From Bacteroidota bacterium (lineage in GTDB: Bacteria > Bacteroidota > Bacteroidia > Bacteroidales > UBA6013), in contig JAIFMG010000107.1 of assembly GCA_020048645.1 (NCBI GenBank), positions 1 through 33,545 on the forward strand: a stretch of DNA of 33,545 bases. Direction: 5' to 3'. Position numbers and translations under genes: made by a program. The notes under the pieces are model-generated. The model did no database searches, was not told the origin of the DNA, and saw only the letters and a program-made list of their open reading frames with translations. Below are positions 32,483-33,545 of this stretch, piece after piece (position 1 is the first letter of the stretch; each line of letters begins with the position of its first letter).

Positions 32483-33545
32483 ATGAAAAGAAGGTTCCAT
32501 TTCCCCGCGCCCTTGGCCCCGATGGGCATGGCGCGCAAGCTCAAGAGACTGCTGGCGCGGATGGCCGTCCGCCGCCCGGCCCGCCTTGCCATCCGGCCCG
32601 GGCACCTGGCCCTCCGCCGCGGGCTGGTGGCGGCCGCCTCGCTGGCGCTGGCCGCCCTGGCCCCGGCCCGGGTCATGGCCCAGACCTTCGCGGCGCCTAT
32701 GCCCAATCCGTTCGGCCTGGCCAAGGTGGGCTACAACGCCTCGGTGGCTTTCGCGGACATCGACTCGGACGGCGACCTCGACGCCTTCAACGGGACCAAC
32801 CTGGGCCAGATCTTCTTCTTCGCGAACCTTGGCTCGCCCAGCGCGCCGAGCTTCGCGGCCGCCGTTTCCAGTCCCTTCGGGCTGGCCAACGTGGAAGAGT
32901 ACGTCAGCCCGAGCTTCGCCGACCTGGACGGCGACGGCGACCTCGACGCCTTCATCGGGCAGAACGATGGAAACTTCTTCTTCTACGAAAACACCGGCAG
33001 CAGCAACGCTCCGAACTTCTCGGCCGCAGTGGCCAACCCCTTCGGATTGGCCGACTTGGGCATTTTCAACACGCCAGACTTCGCGGACCTGGATGGCGAT
33101 GGGGACCTGGACTTGTTGGCCGGGGAAAAGTACGGCAGCCTCTTCTACTTCCAGAACGTGGGCACCGTCGGCTTTCCGAGCTTCGCGGCCTCCCTGCCCA
33201 ACCCCTTCGGCCTGGCCGACGTGGGCGACTTCAGCTCGCCGAGCCTGGCGGACCTCGACGGCGACGGGGACCAGGACTTGTTCGTGGGGGAAAGCTATGG
33301 CGCCATTTTCTACTTTGCCAATGTCGGCACTCCCGACGCCCCGAGCTTCGCGGCCCCGGTGTCCGAGACCTTCGGACTGCTGGATGTCGGTTACAGCTCC
33401 TCGCCCTGCTTCGCGGACATCGACGGCGACGGCGACCTCGACGCCTTCATCGGCAACAGCGATGGAAACATCTTCTTCTTCCGCAACGCCGAGCCTGCCG
33501 CCTGGGACGGCAGCTCGTGGGGCGGAGTAACGCCCGGCCCCGGCA
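32483..33545 (+). CDS. FG-GAP/VCBS-type repeat secreted protein, cut by window end
   Basis: The frame is open from ATG 32483 to the window edge (354 codons). An Arg-rich N-terminal extension (about 1-45) precedes a hydrophobic signal core and a likely cleavage after VMA, before QTFAAP. Five repeats follow, beginning at nucleotides 32711, 32876, 33041, 33206 and 33371, that is exactly 165 bases or 55 residues each. Each unit reads FGLA-V/L-G, then FADxDGDGDLDxF, then G-x-FFFxN and a Pro-Ser-Phe-Ala ending. DxDGDGDLD is a calcium-binding loop of beta-propeller repeats. The protein is probably exported; its role is unknown. A shorter start at 32522 or 32561 would reduce the extension. The last unit is duplicated at 32140-32355, which predicts a stop about 98 bases beyond the window. 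Confidence 0.88.
   Translation, partial: MKRRFHFPAPLAPMGMARKLKRLLARMAVRRPARLAIRPGHLALRRGLVAAASLALAALAPARVMAQTFAAPMPNPFGLAKVGYNASVAFADIDSDGDLDAFNGTNLGQIFFFANLGSPSAPSFAAAVSSPFGLANVEEYVSPSFADLDGDGDLDAFIGQNDGNFFFYENTGSSNAPNFSAAVANPFGLADLGIFNTPDFADLDGDGDLDLLAGEKYGSLFYFQNVGTVGFPSFAASLPNPFGLADVGDFSSPSLADLDGDGDQDLFVGESYGAIFYFANVGTPDAPSFAAPVSETFGLLDVGYSSSPCFADIDGDGDLDAFIGNSDGNIFFFRNAEPAAWDGSSWGGVTPGPG

Overview
The window looks like a high-GC member of the Bacteroidota; Saprospiria or a neighbouring class is a guess. The evidence is: a C-terminal type IX secretion (T9SS) sorting domain on a 1589-residue surface protein; several TAnnTTTG promoter boxes of the Bacteroidota sigma factor; A-rich leaders with few Shine-Dalgarno sites; a LETM1/TerB-type protein; and a queuine tRNA-ribosyltransferase without the usual zinc cysteines. 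Coding density is high, and most long antisense reading frames are GC shadows.

Layout. 1-1764 holds no credible gene. It contains an imperfect duplication, dispersed modules with small hairpins and an array of GGGCC/GGCCC hairpins. 1765-4397 (minus) carries a small lipoprotein, a two-TM mini-protein and a HAMP-GAF-coiled-coil sensor. From 4543 the plus strand carries a DUF4382 lipoprotein, a TerB/LETM1-like protein, a small GTPase with a tightly linked partner, a phosphoglucomutase/phosphomannomutase and a three-PAS hybrid histidine kinase. A terminator with an embedded promoter leads into a four-gene 2-oxoacid:ferredoxin oxidoreductase operon (13036-15854), followed by a HIT protein. 16565-20344 (minus) carries a SIMPL protein, a pair made of a Gly/Cys-rich-tail protein and a GRDP/DUF1399-like protein, and a GAF-SpoIIE phosphatase. 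20641-30230 (plus) carries tgt, an RluD-type pseudouridine synthase, ddl, the giant T9SS cargo protein and an aldehyde dehydrogenase, with very small gaps or overlaps from the pseudouridine synthase onward. A YbjN-like gene and a PspA-like gene follow.

After a strong terminator, 31676-32482 is again repeat-rich and holds a 3' fragment of an FG-GAP-type gene. The main FG-GAP gene starts at 32483 and runs off the window end with five exact 55-residue repeats.

How the genes work together. The oxidoreductase subunits form one enzyme using TPP and ferredoxin. The two sensor proteins, the hybrid kinase and the SpoIIE phosphatase suggest several separate signalling inputs. PspA and its YbjN-like neighbour suggest envelope-stress handling. 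ddl supplies D-Ala-D-Ala for peptidoglycan and overlaps the secreted giant protein. No tRNA, rRNA, CRISPR or complete insertion sequence was seen. The least conventional parts are the two repeat-rich ends, the hairpin array, the duplicated FG-GAP tail, and the GTPase and Gly/Cys-tail gene pairs.
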